Of a stretch of 64,000 nucleotides of DNA, positions 33,779-44,527 are shown piece after piece. The notes beneath the pieces are model-generated. The model did no database searches. It saw only the letters and a list, made by a program, of their open reading frames with translations, and was not told the DNA's origin. The number at the start of each line of letters is the position of its first letter. Position 1 is the stretch's first letter. This DNA is from Candidatus Margulisiibacteriota bacterium. Lineage in GTDB: Bacteria > Margulisbacteria > WOR-1 > JAHJIW01. Made by a program: the position numbers and the translations under genes. Where the stretch lies: NCBI GenBank assembly GCA_018823125.1, contig JAHJIW010000011.1:107175-171174 (forward strand), given 5' to 3'.

Positions 33779-35233
33779 ATGGAACATCTAAAAACATTCA
33801 TTTCAAAGTTTAAAAACAAAAAGATCTTAATTCTGGGCGATTTGATGCTGGACGAGCACATCTGGAGCAAAGTTTCACGCATCTCCCCCGAAGCCCCGGT
33901 CCCTATCGCCGCCGTCCAGTCAATTTCACTCGTCCCCGGCGGCTGTGGAAACGTTGCCGCTAACGTAAAAACTTTAGGCGGGACTCCAATTATCTTAAGC
34001 GTTATCGGAAAAGATAGCTCCGGCACCAAACTGATTACCGCCTTAAAAAAATTAAAAATCAGCACTAAGCACATCTTAGTCGATAACGTACGCCCCACCA
34101 TTTTAAAATCTCGAATTATTGCTAATTCTCAACAAGTAGTTAGAGTAGACCGCGAAAACAAAGAAAAAATAGAAAAGAACACCCAAAAAAGAGTATTAGC
34201 TGCCATTAAAAAATTAATCCGCCAATGTGACGCAGTTGTTATTTCGGATTACGGTAAAGGCATGGTAACTCCTGAACTGGCCCAATCCGCCATCCGCCTG
34301 GCCAAAAAATATAAAAAACCAATAACGGTTGATCCCAAAGGTACCGATTATCGTAAATATCGTTCGGCCACTATCATTACTCCTAATTTAAAAGAAGCTA
34401 AAGAAGCTACCAAAATATTTGAAGACAGTGACGCAGCTATCTTAAATATGGGAAAACAACTGCTCGCCAAAAATAAAACCAAATACATCTTAATTACCCG
34501 CGGAAAAGACGGTATGTCACTTTTTTCAAGTACTTCGAAAGCGCGCCGCATCCAAGCCGTTCCCAGAGAAGTATTTGATATTACCGGTGCCGGAGATACA
34601 GTGATTGCCACATTAACCCTGGCGCTGTCAACTGGCGCAGAAATCTTAGATGCTACTACCCTGGCTAATTTTGCCGCATCGGTCGCTATTTCAAAAATTG
34701 GAACTACCCCAGTTGCCGCCTCCGAGCTAAAAGAACGTCTGCAAGAACACAGTTTCATCAGTCAAAAAGTTAGAAATCGGAAAGATTTAAGTAAGCTTGT
34801 TAACCAATTAAAAGAATCCGGCAAAACCATTGTTTTTACTAACGGATGCTTTGATCTTTTACACCTCGGTCACGTTCGCTACCTAAAAGAAGCCAAAAAA
34901 TTAGGGGATATTTTAATTATCGGATTAAATAGTGATGCTTCGGTCAAAAAATTAAAGGGCGCCGGCCGCCCCTATACCGGCCAATTGGAGCGAGCTGAAA
35001 TCTTAGCTGCACTGGAACCGGTAGATTATGTAACCATCTTTGCCGAAAGCACTCCCCTCGAGCTCCTCAAGGTTGTAAAACCACACGTCCACGTCAAAGG
35101 CGGAGACTACCAAAAAGGGAACCTTCCCGAAGCTAAAATTGTCCAAAGGAACGGCGGCAAAGTAGTCGTGGTTTCGCTTATCAAAGGTAAATCCACCACA
35201 AAACTTATCGAAAAAGTTAGGAGAGGAAAATGA
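33779..35233 (+). CDS. hldE: Bifunctional heptose-7-phosphate kinase / heptose-1-phosphate adenylyltransferase
   Basis: 484 residues. The N-terminal ribokinase domain has GGCGNVAANVKTLGG near 60 and DITGAGDTVIATL near 267 (catalytic Asp). The C-terminal nucleotidyltransferase begins near 345 with FTNGCFDLLHLGHVRYL, whose HxGH binds ATP. Together they phosphorylate and adenylylate heptose phosphate, completing ADP-heptose synthesis with gmhA and gmhB. The stop overlaps the next start (ATGA). Confidence 0.95.
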   Translation: MEHLKTFISKFKNKKILILGDLMLDEHIWSKVSRISPEAPVPIAAVQSISLVPGGCGNVAANVKTLGGTPIILSVIGKDSSGTKLITALKKLKISTKHILVDNVRPTILKSRIIANSQQVVRVDRENKEKIEKNTQKRVLAAIKKLIRQCDAVVISDYGKGMVTPELAQSAIRLAKKYKKPITVDPKGTDYRKYRSATIITPNLKEAKEATKIFEDSDAAILNMGKQLLAKNKTKYILITRGKDGMSLFSSTSKARRIQAVPREVFDITGAGDTVIATLTLALSTGAEILDATTLANFAASVAISKIGTTPVAASELKERLQEHSFISQKVRNRKDLSKLVNQLKESGKTIVFTNGCFDLLHLGHVRYLKEAKKLGDILIIGLNSDASVKKLKGAGRPYTGQLERAEILAALEPVDYVTIFAESTPLELLKVVKPHVHVKGGDYQKGNLPEAKIVQRNGGKVVVVSLIKGKSTTKLIEKVRRGK

Positions 35234-35832
35234 GTAAAAAACTTTTACTGCTCGGTCTTTGCTTTTTAATGTTATCATCCCCGGCCCTCGCCTGGTGGAT
35301 CACGCCCGAGCTTAAACAAGAAATTGCCGAAAAACAAAAAGCGCTGGAATCAGATTACGGCAACCCTTTTGCTCACTATGACCTCGCCATTACTTATGCT
35401 TATTCTAACCACATTGCCGAAGGATGGGAACAACTGAAAACCATTCACGAAAAGTTTCCTTATTTTGCACCCATGGCCCTTGACCGCTACACCGCCGAAG
35501 TAAGATATGATCCCACAAACTGGAAAATGCGCTACCGCTTAGCTTTTGCTTTGTTTTTCAACGGTAAAAAGCATGCCGCCATTGATCAATTTAAAAAAAT
35601 CATCGAAATTAATCCCAAAGAAGTTTTTGCTTACGGGTACATTGCTTTAATTTATGGTGAAATGGAAGAAGTAGATAACGGAATTAAATATGTAAAAAAA
35701 GGTTTGGCCGTCGACAGCAATGTGGCCGCACTGCATCTTTTACTTTCAGCTGCGTACTATAAAAAAGGAGAATCCTGGGCTGGTTTTTGGGAGGGATCCG
35801 AAGCCATGCGGCTTAAAGCTTTAGGATACTAG
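35230..35832 (+). CDS. Secreted TPR-repeat protein
   Basis: 200 residues with a signal peptide (1-20, ending ALA). At least three TPR-like helix pairs follow (NPFAHYDLAITYAYSNHIAE, NWKMRYRLAFALFFNGKKHA, EVFAYGYIALIYGEMEEVDN). A periplasmic or outer-membrane-associated assembly role is likely, given hldE on one side and an LptC-like gene on the other. Translationally coupled to hldE. Confidence 0.78.
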   Translation: MSKKLLLLGLCFLMLSSPALAWWITPELKQEIAEKQKALESDYGNPFAHYDLAITYAYSNHIAEGWEQLKTIHEKFPYFAPMALDRYTAEVRYDPTNWKMRYRLAFALFFNGKKHAAIDQFKKIIEINPKEVFAYGYIALIYGEMEEVDNGIKYVKKGLAVDSNVAALHLLLSAAYYKKGESWAGFWEGSEAMRLKALGY

Positions 35833-35833
35833 C

Positions 35834-36868
35834 ATGGATTTCGCAAAAAAAATCTTTGTCGCGGTGTTTGTCATCTTTCTGGTCGGTCTCTTTGCCTGGG
35901 CCATTTTTTCCCCCAAACAAGATTTTCAAGAAAAAATCGAAGAAACCCTGGAAAAACAAAAAGAGCGGGCCGATCTTAAATTTATTGGGGTAACTTTTTC
36001 GGAAACCGTGGGCGGGGTTAAATACTGGGAACTCGAGGCTAAAACCGCTACCCTAAACAACGACACCGAAACCGCGGATCTTTTAGAAGTTAACGGCAGT
36101 TTTTTTGAAAAAAATACTGCGGTTCTAAAATTTATCGCTCCAAAGGTATTTTGGAACCGCAATCAAAAAGAAATTATCATTGATCAGCCCTTTGGCTATG
36201 ACCGCACCTCGGAAAAATATTTAAGCCGATTAAAACGCCAGGTCAACATCAAAAGCGGCCCCGCCCAAATCTTTCAATCCGCGAAAAAATTTTACGGGGA
36301 CACGCAGGGAGCCTGGTTCAAAGCTACCCGTTTAAACTGGAAGTTAAAAACCAAAAAATTATCCTGCGATAAGGGCATCGTTTTAAATCAAGGGGCGCTG
36401 ACCATCTACGCCCAAAATTTAGACGGCGACGTTGCCTTTAAAAAACTTTCATTAACCGGAAACCCGTCTGGCCTCTTTATCTCAAATGACAAAGAAATCA
36501 GAGAAACCAGAATATTTGCAGATGAGTTTTTAGTTAATGCCCAAAAAAATGAAGTTTCGGCCATCAATAACGTGCGCATTCTTTCTAAAGACACCAAAAT
36601 CGAATCAAAAAAACTAAGCTACCGGCGCGCTAAAGAAGAACTGGTTATTTCGGGAAGCGTAAAAATCACTTACAAGGATATCGACGGCCAATGCGAGAAA
36701 GCTGCCTATAACCCTTCCCGCCAAATAATTACCCTGGAAGATAAAGCACAGGTAAAAAGAGACAAAAACATAATTTTTGGAAAAAAGATTCAAATCGATC
36801 TGGAAAATGACGTGATCAACGTATCCGGAAAAACCAAAATTGTGGTAGACGAAGAGGTTTTAAAATAA
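35834..36868 (+). CDS. LptC-like LPS transport protein with LptA/OstA-like repeats
   Basis: 344 residues. One N-terminal membrane anchor (about 6-26) then a periplasmic region of repeated short beta strands. VGGVKYWELEAKTATLNNDT near 60 matches the LptC domain; later units such as KIESKKLSYRRAKEELVISG and QCEKAAYNPSRQIITLEDKA match the OstA/LptA beta-jellyroll pattern. It would form part of the bridge carrying LPS to the outer membrane. About twice the length of plain LptC, so a fused LptC-LptA type. Closes the heptose operon. Confidence 0.8.
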   Translation: MDFAKKIFVAVFVIFLVGLFAWAIFSPKQDFQEKIEETLEKQKERADLKFIGVTFSETVGGVKYWELEAKTATLNNDTETADLLEVNGSFFEKNTAVLKFIAPKVFWNRNQKEIIIDQPFGYDRTSEKYLSRLKRQVNIKSGPAQIFQSAKKFYGDTQGAWFKATRLNWKLKTKKLSCDKGIVLNQGALTIYAQNLDGDVAFKKLSLTGNPSGLFISNDKEIRETRIFADEFLVNAQKNEVSAINNVRILSKDTKIESKKLSYRRAKEELVISGSVKITYKDIDGQCEKAAYNPSRQIITLEDKAQVKRDKNIIFGKKIQIDLENDVINVSGKTKIVVDEEVLK

Positions 36869-36892
36869 ATATTTTAGTTAAAACTTTTATGT

Positions 36893-36898
36893 TATAAT
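36893..36898 (+). promoter_or_regulatory. TATAAT of a leaderless promoter (trxB)
   Basis: Perfect TATAAT ending eight bases before the trxB ATG at 36907, no Shine-Dalgarno. Confidence 0.55.
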
Positions 36899-36906
36899 TA
36901 AAACCA

Positions 36907-37887
36907 ATGCCCACAAAAGAAAAAATTAAAACCTTCCCGGAACTCGAAGCAATTATTGTTTCCAAAAGCTCGCAAATTGACCTCTTGGTAGTGGGCGGCG
37001 GCCCGGCCGGCTTAACCGCCGGCATCTACGGCGCCCGTGCCGGACTCAAGGTATTAATTGTTGAAAAAGCCCTGCTCGGCGGGCAGGTTTCTTCTACCTT
37101 TATGATCGAAAATTATCCCGGTTTCCCCAATGGCATTGCGGGTCAAGAACTAACTCAACAGATGGAAGCTCAGGCCCGGCGCCTCGGCGTGGAAACCTCC
37201 TGGGGAAATGTTTCTCAAATTAAACCCGGCAAAAATTCGTTTACCACTTACGTTGACGACAAACAAATCAAATCCAAGGCCGTCATCATCGCCTCCGGAG
37301 CCGATTCTAAAAAACTGGGCGTGGCCGGCGAAGATCATTTCAGAGGAAGAGGCGTTTCCTACTGCGCGGTTTGTGACGGTCCGTTTTATAAAGATAAAAA
37401 CATTATGGTGGTCGGCGGCGGAAACGCGGCCATCGAAGAAGCATTATATCTCACCCGTTTTGCGGCCAAAGTTCAAGTTTTGCACCGCCGCAATAAACTA
37501 CGCGCCGACAAAATGCTCGAGCTCAGAGCCCGGGCCAATTCAAAAATATTTTTTGTCTGGAATGCAATTATCAAAGAAATTACCGGAGAAGAAAAAGTAA
37601 CCGAAGTTCTGGTCGAAGATACCCAAACCAAAAAAAACCGCAAAGTTAAATGCGACGGAATTTTTGTTTACATCGGATCTTCTCCCAATACCGAATTTAT
37701 TAAAGATACGATCAAGCTCAATAAAGCCGGCTACATCAAAACCGATGCTAAACTTCAAACCAGTGTCCCGGGTATTTTTGCCGCCGGGGATGTGCTCGAC
37801 AAAAGACTACGCCAAATTGTAACCGCTGCCGCCGACGGCGCGCTGGCCGCCCAGTCTGCCAAAGATTTTATTGAAGGGAGTGTTTAA
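36907..37887 (+). CDS. trxB: Thioredoxin reductase
   Basis: 326 residues. FAD-binding GGGPAGLTAGIYGARAGL near 29-46, redox-active CAVCDG (the two Cys near 154 and 157), NADPH-binding VVGGGNAAIEEALYL and the C-terminal FAD motif GIFAAGDVLDKRLRQIV. About 22 extra residues precede the usual start, but the leaderless TATAAT fixes the ATG at 36907. Reduces thioredoxin with NADPH in the cytoplasm. Confidence 0.94.
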   Translation: MPTKEKIKTFPELEAIIVSKSSQIDLLVVGGGPAGLTAGIYGARAGLKVLIVEKALLGGQVSSTFMIENYPGFPNGIAGQELTQQMEAQARRLGVETSWGNVSQIKPGKNSFTTYVDDKQIKSKAVIIASGADSKKLGVAGEDHFRGRGVSYCAVCDGPFYKDKNIMVVGGGNAAIEEALYLTRFAAKVQVLHRRNKLRADKMLELRARANSKIFFVWNAIIKEITGEEKVTEVLVEDTQTKKNRKVKCDGIFVYIGSSPNTEFIKDTIKLNKAGYIKTDAKLQTSVPGIFAAGDVLDKRLRQIVTAAADGALAAQSAKDFIEGSV

Positions 37888-37888
37888 A

Positions 37889-38146
37889 TTGACTAAGTCG
37901 CTGTACGTTGGAAATTTACCCTGGAATATCACCTCAGAAGAATTAACGGCTGCCTTTGAAGCCCACGGATCAGTCATTTCTTCCCGCATCATTACTGATC
38001 GTGACACCGGAAAATCGCGTGGCTTTGCTTTTGTCGAAGTTGAAAACGATGCTGCTCCCAAACTAATCAAAGCCATGAACGGACACGAATTTAACGGTCG
38101 TTCTCTCGTGGTTAATGAAGCCCGCCCCAAAAACAAAAAACAATAA
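37889..38146 (+). CDS. RRM-domain RNA-binding protein
   Basis: 85 residues from a TTG at 37889 with AAGGGAG eight bases upstream, one base after the trxB stop. RNP2 is SLYVGNLPW and RNP1 is SRGFAFVEV, both intact, with the full beta-alpha-beta-beta-alpha-beta order. Single-RRM proteins of this type occur in cyanobacteria and many environmental phyla and are thought to act as RNA chaperones. Confidence 0.88.
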   Translation: MTKSLYVGNLPWNITSEELTAAFEAHGSVISSRIITDRDTGKSRGFAFVEVENDAAPKLIKAMNGHEFNGRSLVVNEARPKNKKQ

Positions 38147-38153
38147 AAAGCCA

Positions 38154-38723
38154 ATGGAGCTTAACGCCATAAAAAAACGGGTAGCAAAAATATTAGATAC
38201 CGAAAGGTACGAACACTCTTTAAGGGTTGCCGATTTCGCCAAAGAACTTGCCGGTATCTATAACGTAGACCGCGAAAAAGCTGAAATTGCAGCCCTCCTC
38301 CATGACGTTTCAAGATTTATGGACCGCCCGCAAATGCTTAAAGAAGCTAAAAAATTAAATTTTAATATTTCTCCGATGGAAGAAATTGAACCAAAACTTT
38401 TACATGCCCCTTTAAGCGCAAATATTGCAAAAAATGAGTTTGGAATAGTGGATGAAGAAATTTTGTCGGCCATCAAACTGCATACCCTGGGCCGCCCTAA
38501 CATGACCGATCTTGAAAAAATTATCTATCTAGCCGACCATGCCGAGTCCGGCCGTGACTATCCGGGCATCGACAACATTCGTGAACTAGCGAAAAAAAAT
38601 TTAGACCAAGCAATTGCACTTTCCACCTCTCGTACTATACAATACTTAGAGGAAAGAAAGCTGCCCATTGACCAAAGAACCATTGAAACCAATCAGTTTT
38701 ATAATCTGGGAGAAAAAACGTGA
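38154..38723 (+). CDS. yqeK: HD-domain hydrolase, YqeK family
   Basis: 189 residues from the ATG at 38154; the frame extends into the RRM gene. EHSLRVADFAKELAGIY gives the first His and AALLHDVSRF the HD pair, followed by HAPLSANIAKNEFGI and ADHAESGRDYPG. YqeK enzymes cleave diadenosine tetraphosphate symmetrically. Its position before LCP and rsfS matches the widespread bacterial order yqeK - (LCP) - rsfS. The stop overlaps the LCP start (GTGA). Confidence 0.85.
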   Translation: MELNAIKKRVAKILDTERYEHSLRVADFAKELAGIYNVDREKAEIAALLHDVSRFMDRPQMLKEAKKLNFNISPMEEIEPKLLHAPLSANIAKNEFGIVDEEILSAIKLHTLGRPNMTDLEKIIYLADHAESGRDYPGIDNIRELAKKNLDQAIALSTSRTIQYLEERKLPIDQRTIETNQFYNLGEKT

Positions 38724-39724
38724 GAACCTGGGAATCCGATTATTTTAGCAGGCGCTATAAAACTAAACCACCCAAACGCGGCTTTCCTTGGGGAAAAACG
38801 ATATTTGCAATCGTTTTTCTTTTGCTTACCTGTTTTTCGGCATTTTTGGGATTTATGATTCCGGTTATTTCTAAATTTGCCCTGCTCGAAACCTTTTTAG
38901 CCGTAAGTCCTAACCAACCTTTAATTAGTTCTACCAATATTTTAGTTTTAGGAGTAGATGAAGCTTTTGGCAGCCACCGCTCCGATACCATCATGGTAGT
39001 ACACCTCGATCCCTACACCCAAAAAACTTCAATTGTCGCCATCCCACGGGACACCATTGCAGTAATTCCGGGGAAAGGTTTGGATAAAATCAACCACGCC
39101 TACGTCTTTGGAGGACCGGAATTATCCCGTCAAACCGTGCAAAATTTTCTAGGCGTCAGTATCCCCTACTACGTTACGGTCGACATCCATGGTTTAGCCC
39201 GCATCATCGACGAACTGGGCGGCGTAGAAATTACGGTTGAAAAAAGGATGTACTACGTTGACTATGCAGGCGGATTATACATCAACCTGTGGCCCGGCAA
39301 ACAGGTTTTGTTGGGAAAAGATGCGGTAGCCTACTGTAGATTCCGCCATGATCACGAAGGAGATTTTGGCCGCATCCGCAGGCAACAACAATTTTTGCAA
39401 GCGATTGCCGTTCAATTGATGAACCGCAACAACATATTCAAATCCCCAAAACTTTTCCTGGAATTAATCGCCATGGTTAAAACTAATTTAAACAGCCGGC
39501 AAATTTTAGGCGTAGCCCTGGGCGTACGCGCCTCTCAGGAGCAAGGGAAAGTAACCATGACTTCGATTCCCGGAATCGGCACCATGATCAACGGCGTTTA
39601 TTACTACAAACCTGATTCGGTTATGGTTGAACACATTGCCGAAAAATACTTAAGGAAAAAAATCTCAAATATCGGGAGCACCTCACCTTCACCACTTGAG
39701 CTCCAAAAGGAAAACGAATCATAG
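38720..39724 (+). CDS. LytR-CpsA-Psr family protein
   Basis: 334 residues with one N-terminal membrane segment (about 24-48). The LCP domain shows ILVLGVDEAFGSHRSDTIMV, VAIPRDTIAVI, KINHAYVFGG and YCRFRHDHEGDFGRIRRQQQ, including the Arg and Asp residues that bind polyprenyl pyrophosphate. Such enzymes attach glycopolymers to peptidoglycan. GTG start overlapping the yqeK stop. Confidence 0.9.
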   Translation: MRTWESDYFSRRYKTKPPKRGFPWGKTIFAIVFLLLTCFSAFLGFMIPVISKFALLETFLAVSPNQPLISSTNILVLGVDEAFGSHRSDTIMVVHLDPYTQKTSIVAIPRDTIAVIPGKGLDKINHAYVFGGPELSRQTVQNFLGVSIPYYVTVDIHGLARIIDELGGVEITVEKRMYYVDYAGGLYINLWPGKQVLLGKDAVAYCRFRHDHEGDFGRIRRQQQFLQAIAVQLMNRNNIFKSPKLFLELIAMVKTNLNSRQILGVALGVRASQEQGKVTMTSIPGIGTMINGVYYYKPDSVMVEHIAEKYLRKKISNIGSTSPSPLELQKENES

Positions 39725-40062
39725 AAAACCTTAAACTTACCGAAATCATAGTTGAAGCCGCCTCCGACAAAAAAGCAAAAGATATTAAAGTAATTGATAT
39801 CAGCAAAAGATCCACGATTGCCTCTTTTTTTGTAATATGTACCGGCGAATCCACCCCGCAATTAAAGGCCATCCGTGACGCAATCGAAGATAAAGCACGC
39901 GCCCACAAAGTAAAAAATATCATACTGGAAGGCGACCCCAAATCGGGCTGGATGATCGTGGATTTAGGCGGCGTTTTAGTCCACATCATGTCCCCCAAAG
40001 AACGCGCTTTTTACAATCTGGAAGAACTTTGGGGCGAATCTGGTATAATATACCACGAATAA
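39721..40062 (+). CDS. rsfS: Ribosome silencing factor RsfS with a non-standard start codon
   Basis: 113 residues. IENLKLTEIIVEAASDKKAK, then DIKVIDISKRSTIASFFVIC and GDPKSGWMIVDLGGVLVHIM are unmistakably RsfS/DUF143, which binds L14 and blocks subunit joining. The frame is closed upstream by a TGA, and no ATG, GTG or TTG occurs before the conserved region. The only candidates are ATA at 39721, overlapping the LCP stop as ATAG, or ATC three bases earlier, with AAGGA a few bases upstream. Translation is probably coupled to the LCP gene. A TATAAT in its 3' end (40044-40049) may serve tRNA-Ala. Confidence 0.85.
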   Translation: MENLKLTEIIVEAASDKKAKDIKVIDISKRSTIASFFVICTGESTPQLKAIRDAIEDKARAHKVKNIILEGDPKSGWMIVDLGGVLVHIMSPKERAFYNLEELWGESGIIYHE

Positions 40063-40067
40063 TTTTT

Positions 40068-41533
<1,466 letters not shown>

Positions 41534-41541
41534 CAAAAGTG

Positions 41542-41547
41542 ATTATA
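41542..41547 (-). promoter_or_regulatory. TATAAT of a leaderless promoter (MFS gene)
   Basis: Perfect TATAAT on the minus strand ending eight bases before ATG 41533; it lies in the gap after the S66 peptidase gene. Confidence 0.5.
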
Positions 41548-41567
41548 CTGTATTTGAGGAAATCCCT

Positions 41568-42518
41568 CTACCTTACGCCGGCCTCATTAAAAATCAGGCT
41601 GGGCGCATCTGCGTCCAGCGTTACCGAAACTCCCAAAGGCAGGGTTACGTTTGCGCCTCTGCCCCGGGCATGCCCTGACGGAAACCCGTAAACCATGGGA
41701 ATATCGAGGTCTCCCAGAATATCATCCACAATGTCCCGGATCTTATGTTTTCGGCCGGAAAGATCGCGACAGTCCACCATCCGGCCAAAAATTAAGCCTT
41801 TAACTCTTTTAAATTTTCCCGCCAGCTTTAAATGCAAAAGAATATTATCAATTACCTCCAGATCCTCATCAATATCCTCTAAAAATAATATCTTATAATC
41901 CGTGTCAATGTCATAGGGGGTGCCGATACCGCTCACCAGCATGGACATATTTCCTCCGATCAGAATGCCGGTTGCCCGGCCGCTGCGGAGGGTCTTTAAA
42001 TTTGGAAAACTCACTTCTCCCGCGGGACGGGCCTGCATTAAGGTACGCAGCAGGTACTCTAAAGTTATGGAGCTCATGTTTTTATGGATTTCTCCCGCCA
42101 CCACCGGACCATGAAACACCACCATATTGGCAATCCGCTGCAGAGACTCTAGAAGAACCGTAATATCGCTGTAACCCACAAATATCTTGGGGTTGCGGCT
42201 GATAATTTTTTGATCCAGAAACGGGATGGTGCGGATTGATCCGTAACCGGCCTTGGCGCAAAAAATTGCCTTAACTTCTTTATCGGCAAACATGCGGTTG
42301 ATTTGCTCGGCGCGCGCATCGTCGTGGCCCGCCATTGACCAGTGCCGGCTGAAAATGGAACGATCATATTTAACCTTAAATCCCAGCCTTTTGAGCTGCG
42401 CGACCCCTTTCATAAAACGATCGCGGTCAAAAGACCAGGCCGGGGCCACAATTCCAATCGTATCGCCGCGCCGCAGTCTTTTGGGTTTAGTTAAAAATAA
42501 TTCGGAAAGTCTTACCAT
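41568..42518 (-). CDS. S66-family peptidase (LD-carboxypeptidase / MccF type)
   Basis: 316 residues, no signal peptide. GYSDITVLLESL near 117 holds the nucleophile Ser, FLEDIDEDLEVIDN near 217 the Glu and GFPSGHARGR near 285 the His of the S66 triad. LD-carboxypeptidases trim muropeptides; MccF homologues cut modified peptide-nucleotides for self-immunity. Absence of a signal peptide fits a cytoplasmic role. Follows an ATP-grasp ligase by two bases. Confidence 0.88.
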   Translation of the reverse strand: MVRLSELFLTKPKRLRRGDTIGIVAPAWSFDRDRFMKGVAQLKRLGFKVKYDRSIFSRHWSMAGHDDARAEQINRMFADKEVKAIFCAKAGYGSIRTIPFLDQKIISRNPKIFVGYSDITVLLESLQRIANMVVFHGPVVAGEIHKNMSSITLEYLLRTLMQARPAGEVSFPNLKTLRSGRATGILIGGNMSMLVSGIGTPYDIDTDYKILFLEDIDEDLEVIDNILLHLKLAGKFKRVKGLIFGRMVDCRDLSGRKHKIRDIVDDILGDLDIPMVYGFPSGHARGRGANVTLPLGVSVTLDADAPSLIFNEAGVR

Positions 42519-42520
42519 AA

Positions 42521-43507
42521 TTATATTGACTCGTCCTCAGCTTTTGCTTTAGCCAGCCAGATCGAGCGATGGATGATGGGCTTTTTGCCAACCTTATGCA
42601 TCCAGGCACGCTCCGCGAAGGTTTCGGCAATATGCTGCACTACTTCCGGCACCGGCCCGCCCACTTTGGTGGGCCGTACGCAAAGTTCACACTGGTCATT
42701 AACATAATCAATAATGACAAAGCGCCGGTCTTTGCCCTTGCCGGTTAAAGCAATTTCGGTGCTGAAAAAATTCATGTTTACAATCCGGGCAATTTCTGAA
42801 ACGTAGCGTGCCAGCGGTAATAAACGGTACTTATACATTTTGCGCAGACTAATGTGCTGATAATGACCGGTACTAAAATCCCAGAAACACGGAATAATCT
42901 CTCCGAACAGGCAATAAACCCTGAACCAGGCCGGCAAATCCTCGAGCATGGTGGGAACAATTTTTTCCTGCAGGAGAAAATTATCGCCCCGGCTAAAGTG
43001 CCGGGCTTCCGCAATTTGGGCCAAGTCACCGGTAGCCTCTTTAACCACCCCGTGCTGTCCAAAACCGCGTGCCGGTTTAATGATAAACGGTTTTCCCAGT
43101 TTTCTGATTTGCTCTTTACTTAAAGTAAAATCATCCGGCTGCCAGTTTCGCACCACCACCGTATAGGGCACCGGCAAAGTGGCTTCCACTAAATCAAAAT
43201 GAGTTACCGACTTATCCGCCGACGTGCGGGCATTATCCGGATCGTCAACCACCACCCCGCCACCATCTTTCACCACATAGCAAATTTTCGTGTATATATC
43301 TTCGGGGTTATAATAATTTGACTCGTTATCAACCAGAAAGTTAACCTTAATTTTATGAGATTCGATTTTGTTTAAGATTTCGGGGGCATTTTTTTCGTTG
43401 ATCCATAAAAATTTAAGGTCTCTTAATGAACATTCTTTTTTGAGCCACTTCAGCAAGGATTCCTTTTTATCTCCAACAAAAATAAACGCCAAATCATATT
43501 TGATCAT
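42521..43507 (-). CDS. ATP-grasp ligase, unknown substrate
   Basis: 328 residues. GKPFIIKPARGFGQHGVVKE near 140-160 is the nucleotide-binding lid, NFLLQEKIVPTM the hinge, and FVIIDYVNDQCELCVRP the metal-binding acidic stretch. The N-terminal part differs from D-Ala-D-Ala ligases. Probably forms an amide bond between a carboxylate and an amine. Lies between another ATP-grasp gene and the S66 peptidase, all leftward and tightly packed. Confidence 0.8.
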   Translation of the reverse strand: MIKYDLAFIFVGDKKESLLKWLKKECSLRDLKFLWINEKNAPEILNKIESHKIKVNFLVDNESNYYNPEDIYTKICYVVKDGGGVVVDDPDNARTSADKSVTHFDLVEATLPVPYTVVVRNWQPDDFTLSKEQIRKLGKPFIIKPARGFGQHGVVKEATGDLAQIAEARHFSRGDNFLLQEKIVPTMLEDLPAWFRVYCLFGEIIPCFWDFSTGHYQHISLRKMYKYRLLPLARYVSEIARIVNMNFFSTEIALTGKGKDRRFVIIDYVNDQCELCVRPTKVGGPVPEVVQHIAETFAERAWMHKVGKKPIIHRSIWLAKAKAEDESI

Positions 43508-43525
43508 TTTTCATTTCCACCTCAT

Positions 43526-44527
43526 TTAATTTACGTTGCATCTTTCCAGGGCTGCATCTAAAATCCGCCTCACCAGATCAGCATATTCGATACCTAAAAG
43601 CCGGGCCATGATAACCATGTCTCCCGAAACCGGATTAAGCCCGGGAAGCGGATTAACCTCTAAAAAATACGGCTTTCCCGAATCGTCAATCCTAAAATCA
43701 AAGCGGCTGACGTCACGGCAGCCCAACGCCGGATAAAGTGTTTTAACAAAATATTCAATGGTTTTTAAGGTTGTATCGCTGATGCCGGCCGGACAAATAT
43801 AATCCACCAGCTTCGTATAATTTCGCTTAACCTCGAGCGAATAAACAAAATCGCTCAGTTTCATGGTGCGGGGACTGATTTCCATGGCTCCCAGGATCTG
43901 GGGAAAATGGTTGCCGATTACGCCCACGGTTATTTCTTTTCCGGTGATAAATTTTTCAATGACGATGGGGCTGCGGGGATAATTTTCTTTTAGCCAGAAA
44001 GCTTTTTCTTTTGCATCCGCTATATTTTCTACTTTGGAATCCAGCCGGATGCCCTTGCTGGACCCCTCAAAAGCCGGCTTCAATATAACCGGAAAGTTAA
44101 GCACCGCAAAATTAAATTCTTTGGGATCAGTAACCACGTAATAATCGGGGGTATTGACGCCTACTTCAGTGGCAATTCTTTTGGCTGATATTTTATCCAG
44201 CGTAAGCGCCGCCGCTAAAGGATCCGGCCCAGAATACGGAACCCGCAGCATCTCAAAAATTGCCGGCATCTGTGCTTCGCGTGAACGGCCAAAATATCCT
44301 TCTGCAATGTTAAAAACAAAATCGATTTCGTTATCAAAAATTTTTTCAACTACCTCTACCCCAAACCCAAGTTTTACACATTCATGGCCCAAGTCAGTAA
44401 TGATCCGGCATAAAGCGTTAATCGTTTCGGCGGAGTCAAACTCTTCGAACGCATCGTCGGGCAATGAGCGCGCAAATCTCATTTTTTTAGCATCGGACTT
44501 TAAGTTATAAGTTAATCCTATTTTCAT
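43526..44527 (-). CDS. D-alanine-D-alanine-ligase-like ATP-grasp enzyme
   Basis: 333 residues. FVFNIAEGYFGRSREAQMPA near 69 and MLRVPYSGPDPLAAALTLDK near 92 follow the Ddl plan, FPVILKPAFEGSSKGI is the ATP-binding strand, and YFLEVNPLPGLNP near 290 is the metal-binding ENPG-type motif. Several features differ from housekeeping Ddl. With KamA upstream and a second ATP-grasp downstream, it more likely couples unusual amino acids. Overlaps the KamA gene by 23 bases. Confidence 0.82.
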   Translation of the reverse strand: MKIGLTYNLKSDAKKMRFARSLPDDAFEEFDSAETINALCRIITDLGHECVKLGFGVEVVEKIFDNEIDFVFNIAEGYFGRSREAQMPAIFEMLRVPYSGPDPLAAALTLDKISAKRIATEVGVNTPDYYVVTDPKEFNFAVLNFPVILKPAFEGSSKGIRLDSKVENIADAKEKAFWLKENYPRSPIVIEKFITGKEITVGVIGNHFPQILGAMEISPRTMKLSDFVYSLEVKRNYTKLVDYICPAGISDTTLKTIEYFVKTLYPALGCRDVSRFDFRIDDSGKPYFLEVNPLPGLNPVSGDMVIMARLLGIEYADLVRRILDAALERCNVN

